In this document: positions 21,235 to 23,424 of the stretch, one piece after another
How the letters are laid out: every line of letters begins with the position of its first letter
Position numbering within the stretch: the stretch's first letter is position 1
NCBI GenBank assembly: GCA_047618565.1
Contig: JBLHKW010000077.1
Span: 1-23,424, forward strand
DNA length: 23,424 nt
DNA from: JBLHKW01 sp047618565
GTDB lineage: Bacteria; Planctomycetota; UBA1135; GCA-002686595
Direction: 5' to 3'
The notes under the pieces: model-generated
What the model was told of the DNA's origin: nothing
Databases searched by the model: none
The model's input: only the letters and a program-made list of their open reading frames with translations
Made by a program: the position numbers and the translations under genes

Positions 21235-22290
21235 TCAGTCCGCGCGGGTGGCCATTTTCTTGCTCAGGATGCTGAGCAGGCCTCCGAGCATGACGTACCC
21301 GTTCACGACCTGCAGCATCACCAGCCACTGCGCCGCCATCGATATCGGGCGTACGTCCCCGAAGCCCAGAGTCGTCATCGTGACGACGCTGAAGTACAGC
21401 GGCGAAAGGGGCGTGGGATGTGAGCCGTAGTCGAGCTCGACCTGGGTGTAGCCAATGCCAAACAACAGGACGAGTAACCCGGTGCAGAGACTCCAGCGCA
21501 GCATGCTGCGCCCGCAGTCGCTGGTGAGCAACCAGAGCTGATAGATCAGTTCGGATGAACGGCCTTGCCCGCGGAACTCGGCCAGGTAGTTCTGATCGTG
21601 GATGAAGCTGCGGCAGAGGTAGGCCCCGGTGAAGTCGACCTCGCGCAGATCTACCCTGAGCCAGCTGGCGCGCTTGAAGTCGTGCAGGCCCCGCATGCGT
21701 GCGCCGCGGAGGTCCGAGCCATCGAACCGCGCTCCGCCCACGTTTCCGCAATCGAGTTCTGCGCCGCCAAAATCCACCTCGACCAGACTCGCATCGCTCC
21801 AGTCTGCGCCCCTGGCATGTACCCCGGCGAGCGTGGCCAGGGCCAGGTCGGCACCATGCAGGTCAGCATCGAAGAGAGACGCGCGCGTGAGGTCCGCGCG
21901 CGGGAGCACGGCTCCGCGCAGGCTCGCGCGGCCCAGCTGCGCACCCGTCAGCAGGGCGTCGTTCAGGATTGCCCCGTCGAGCACCGCCTCGGACAGGTCC
22001 GCACCCGTGAGATCCGCCTCGGAGAGCGTCGCATCGGTCAGGTCCGCGCCGATCAGGGTCGTGCCGCGCAAGGCGGCGCGTGACAGATCGGCTCCCCGCA
22101 GGCACGCGCCCGTCAAGTCGAGTCCGGAGAGGTCCGCTTCGATCAGTCGGGCACCACTCAGATCCAGTCGCGTCTCGTCCGCACCAGCCTTGAGCCTCAG
22201 GATGATCTCGTCCGGCGTGCTCGCAAGCCCGTCGCCCGCGCCCTCTGTCACCCCTACCGAATGGGGATCGATGGTCTCGGGTACAGTCAT
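21235..22290 (-). CDS. Pentapeptide-repeat protein fused to a two-TM potassium channel pore
   Basis: From the ATG at 22290 the product is 351 residues. Residues about 41-225 are pentapeptide repeats of the A-x-L-x-x type, such as A-D-L-S-G-L-D-L-T-G (52-61) and A-D-L-T-G-A-D-L-S-E (92-101), expected to fold as a four-sided beta-helix. The C-terminal third is an ion channel: TM1 about 264-282 and TM2 about 316-342. The pore loop contains T-M-T-T-L-G-F-G-D (304-312), where T-L-G-F-G-D is a variant of the T-V-G-Y-G-D selectivity filter. The helix would sit in the cytoplasm before TM1 and could act as a gating or docking arm. A GTG at 22512 would add 74 residues overlapping the opposite gene and is unlikely. 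The C-terminus is short (S-K-K-M-A-T-R-A-D), so there is no RCK domain. Confidence 0.86.
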   Translation of the reverse strand: MTVPETIDPHSVGVTEGAGDGLASTPDEIILRLKAGADETRLDLSGARLIEADLSGLDLTGACLRGADLSRAALRGTTLIGADLTDATLSEADLTGADLSEAVLDGAILNDALLTGAQLGRASLRGAVLPRADLTRASLFDADLHGADLALATLAGVHARGADWSDASLVEVDFGGAELDCGNVGGARFDGSDLRGARMRGLHDFKRASWLRVDLREVDFTGAYLCRSFIHDQNYLAEFRGQGRSSELIYQLWLLTSDCGRSMLRWSLCTGLLVLLFGIGYTQVELDYGSHPTPLSPLYFSVVTMTTLGFGDVRPISMAAQWLVMLQVVNGYVMLGGLLSILSKKMATRAD

Positions 22291-22496
22291 GGGCGACGGC
22301 CGCGAACGGCCATGGAATCCATCGGCGAGCCACGAAGCGACTCTTGAGCTGTACGCCCACACGCCCGGATTTCTCGCCAGCCCCGCGGTGCTGCCCGCAG
22401 CCCCTCGCGTCGCCCACCGACGCGGCCGGGTGGACGGCCCTCCATCGGCAGGCCAATTGAGCTGCCGCTCCCGACCAATCCCGTTACGATCTCGGC
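22291..22496. promoter_or_regulatory. 206-bp divergent promoter region between the channel and TMTC-like genes
   Basis: The two genes start back-to-back, so their promoters should be here. Neither ATG has a clear Shine-Dalgarno site, and I could not identify promoter boxes. An open leftward frame spans the whole gap, but as it is antisense to the downstream gene and has no domain signal it is treated as noise. Confidence 0.4.
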
Positions 22497-23424
22497 ATGT
22501 CGGCGCGAGCACGTTCTGCCAGCTGGTTGCCCATGGTCCTCTGGCCAGCCATCGCGGCCGCCATCGTCTTCGCCAGCACCCTGCGCAACGGGTTCGTCTA
22601 CGATGACCCTATCGTCTTGGAGTGGCTGAAGACCCGCAGCTGGGACCTCGAGGGGTTCCTGCTCGAGACGCGCGGCTTGACCTATGCCGTGCATGCCATG
22701 GACGACTGGATCTGGGGCTCGTGGGCGGGAGGCTACCACCTCACCAACATCCTCCTGCACTGCGCCGCCTGCTCCTTGAGCGCGTTCACGGCCTGGACCC
22801 TGAGCCGCTCGCGCCTGGTGGGTCTCCTCACAGGCCTCTTCTTCGCGGTCCATCCGGTGCACGTCGAGGTCGTCGCGAACATCGCCAACCGCAAGGACAT
22901 GCTGGCACTGATCTTCGCCCTGCTCGGGCTGCTGGCGTGGCGTGGGATCGACAACAAGCCGGGCCGTATTGCGCTCACGACTCTCTGCTACGCGCTGGCG
23001 CTCTACTCGAAGGAGGTCGCGGCAGCGGGGCTGGTGGTGATGCTCTTCATCGGCGACCTGTGGCTCCCGCCCGAACGTCGCAATACACGTGCACCGGACG
23101 GCGGTCGATCCCTGCGCCAGCTCGCGCCCTTGCTCGTCGGCGGTCTCGTCGCGGCCTCGATCTTCTCTGCCGACCTGCTGACCTACTTCAGCCAGGAGTC
23201 GATCAGGAGGATGAGCGATGGCCACTACCACACCCTGGGCGCCTCCCTGGCAACGAGCGCGGGCAACCTGGCCCAGTTTCTCCGCCTGCTGGTCTTCCCC
23301 AATTTCCTGAGCATCGACTACCCCCTGCGCCCGCAGTCCAGCCTGCTCGACCGGCAAGCGTTGATGGGCCTGGGGCTCGTCGCGCTCTGGCTGATACTCA
23401 CTGTACGGGTCCACAAGCATTCGC
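22497..23424 (+). CDS. TMTC-like GT-C glycosyltransferase (dolichol/polyprenol-mannosyltransferase type), C-terminus outside the window
   Basis: The forward frame from the ATG at 22497 is open to the window edge (309 codons). The motif N-G-F-V-Y-D-D-P (31-38) is the first-loop acidic pair of GT-C enzymes. H-L-T-N-I-L-L-H (81-88), A-V-H-P-V-H-V-E-V-V (117-126) and R-K-D-M-L-A (132-137) match the TMTC/O-mannosyltransferase-like families. Multiple transmembrane helices are evident (about 11-26, 84-99, 106-117, 134-147, 159-169, 176-188, 210-225, 290-303). Such enzymes move a sugar from a polyprenyl-phosphate donor to proteins on the outer face of the inner membrane. In bacteria these proteins usually end in TPR repeats, which would lie past the edge. 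The start lacks a clear ribosome binding site. Confidence 0.85.
   Translation, partial: MSARARSASWLPMVLWPAIAAAIVFASTLRNGFVYDDPIVLEWLKTRSWDLEGFLLETRGLTYAVHAMDDWIWGSWAGGYHLTNILLHCAACSLSAFTAWTLSRSRLVGLLTGLFFAVHPVHVEVVANIANRKDMLALIFALLGLLAWRGIDNKPGRIALTTLCYALALYSKEVAAAGLVVMLFIGDLWLPPERRNTRAPDGGRSLRQLAPLLVGGLVAASIFSADLLTYFSQESIRRMSDGHYHTLGASLATSAGNLAQFLRLLVFPNFLSIDYPLRPQSSLLDRQALMGLGLVALWLILTVRVHKHS

Noticed and set aside
22291..22512. 74-residue N-terminal extension of the pentapeptide channel gene
   Set aside because: Begins at a GTG inside the divergent gene, Arg/Trp/Gly-rich, and the pentapeptide family does not need it.
22287..23420. 377-codon reverse frame opposite the TMTC-like gene
   Set aside because: Gln/Glu/Arg-rich antisense shadow; the forward frame has clear GT-C motifs and membrane helices.

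Overview
The window is GC-rich, densely coded bacterial DNA with short intergenic gaps. No tRNA, rRNA, CRISPR array or insertion sequence was seen. The gene families point to a Planctomycetota-like, Gram-negative-type organism: an octaheme cytochrome with HEAT/TPR tail, a short PQQ-type beta-propeller with a W-x-Q-W-R-G-P start, a pilin-like operon with calcium-loop motifs, HEAT and TPR proteins, a WaaP-type lipid-sugar kinase and a TMTC-like GT-C glycosyltransferase. The taxonomic placement is an inference from gene content.

Layout. Positions 1-3294 hold two leftward genes for exported proteins, a retropepsin-like aspartyl protease (cut at the window edge) and a predicted eight-heme lipoprotein. 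A 118-bp divergent gap then starts a rightward block: a beta-propeller protein and, 15 bp later, a 1612-residue protein that is two UvrA-like halves fused in tandem (four ATPase cassettes). A tight three-gene operon follows (9597-13309): a helical cytoplasmic protein, a single-pass membrane protein resembling DUF6384, and a coiled-coil protein with a Gly/Ser/Arg tail. I know of no established function for this trio, and it is the best candidate for an undescribed system. A beta-lactamase-fold serine hydrolase and a possibly truncated TPR protein complete the rightward block.

Converging from the right is a leftward operon (19169 to 15371) of a PilV/GspI-like prepilin, a PilW/GspJ-like prepilin, a PilX-like protein with a repeated S-N motif, and a secreted HEAT-repeat protein. 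Genes in this operon overlap by 1-7 bp or lie 18 bp apart. Further right are a leftward methyltransferase and WaaP-like kinase pair (ATGA overlap) and a leftward pentapeptide-repeat protein fused to a two-TM potassium-channel pore. The rightward TMTC-like glycosyltransferase runs off the end.

How they work together: the pilin operon probably builds part of a type IV pilus or type II secretion-like fibre. The methyltransferase and kinase probably modify a surface lipid or sugar, and the GT-C enzyme probably glycosylates exported proteins. The double UvrA and the three-gene operon are on the same strand 52 bp apart, so they may be co-transcribed, but no functional link is shown by sequence.
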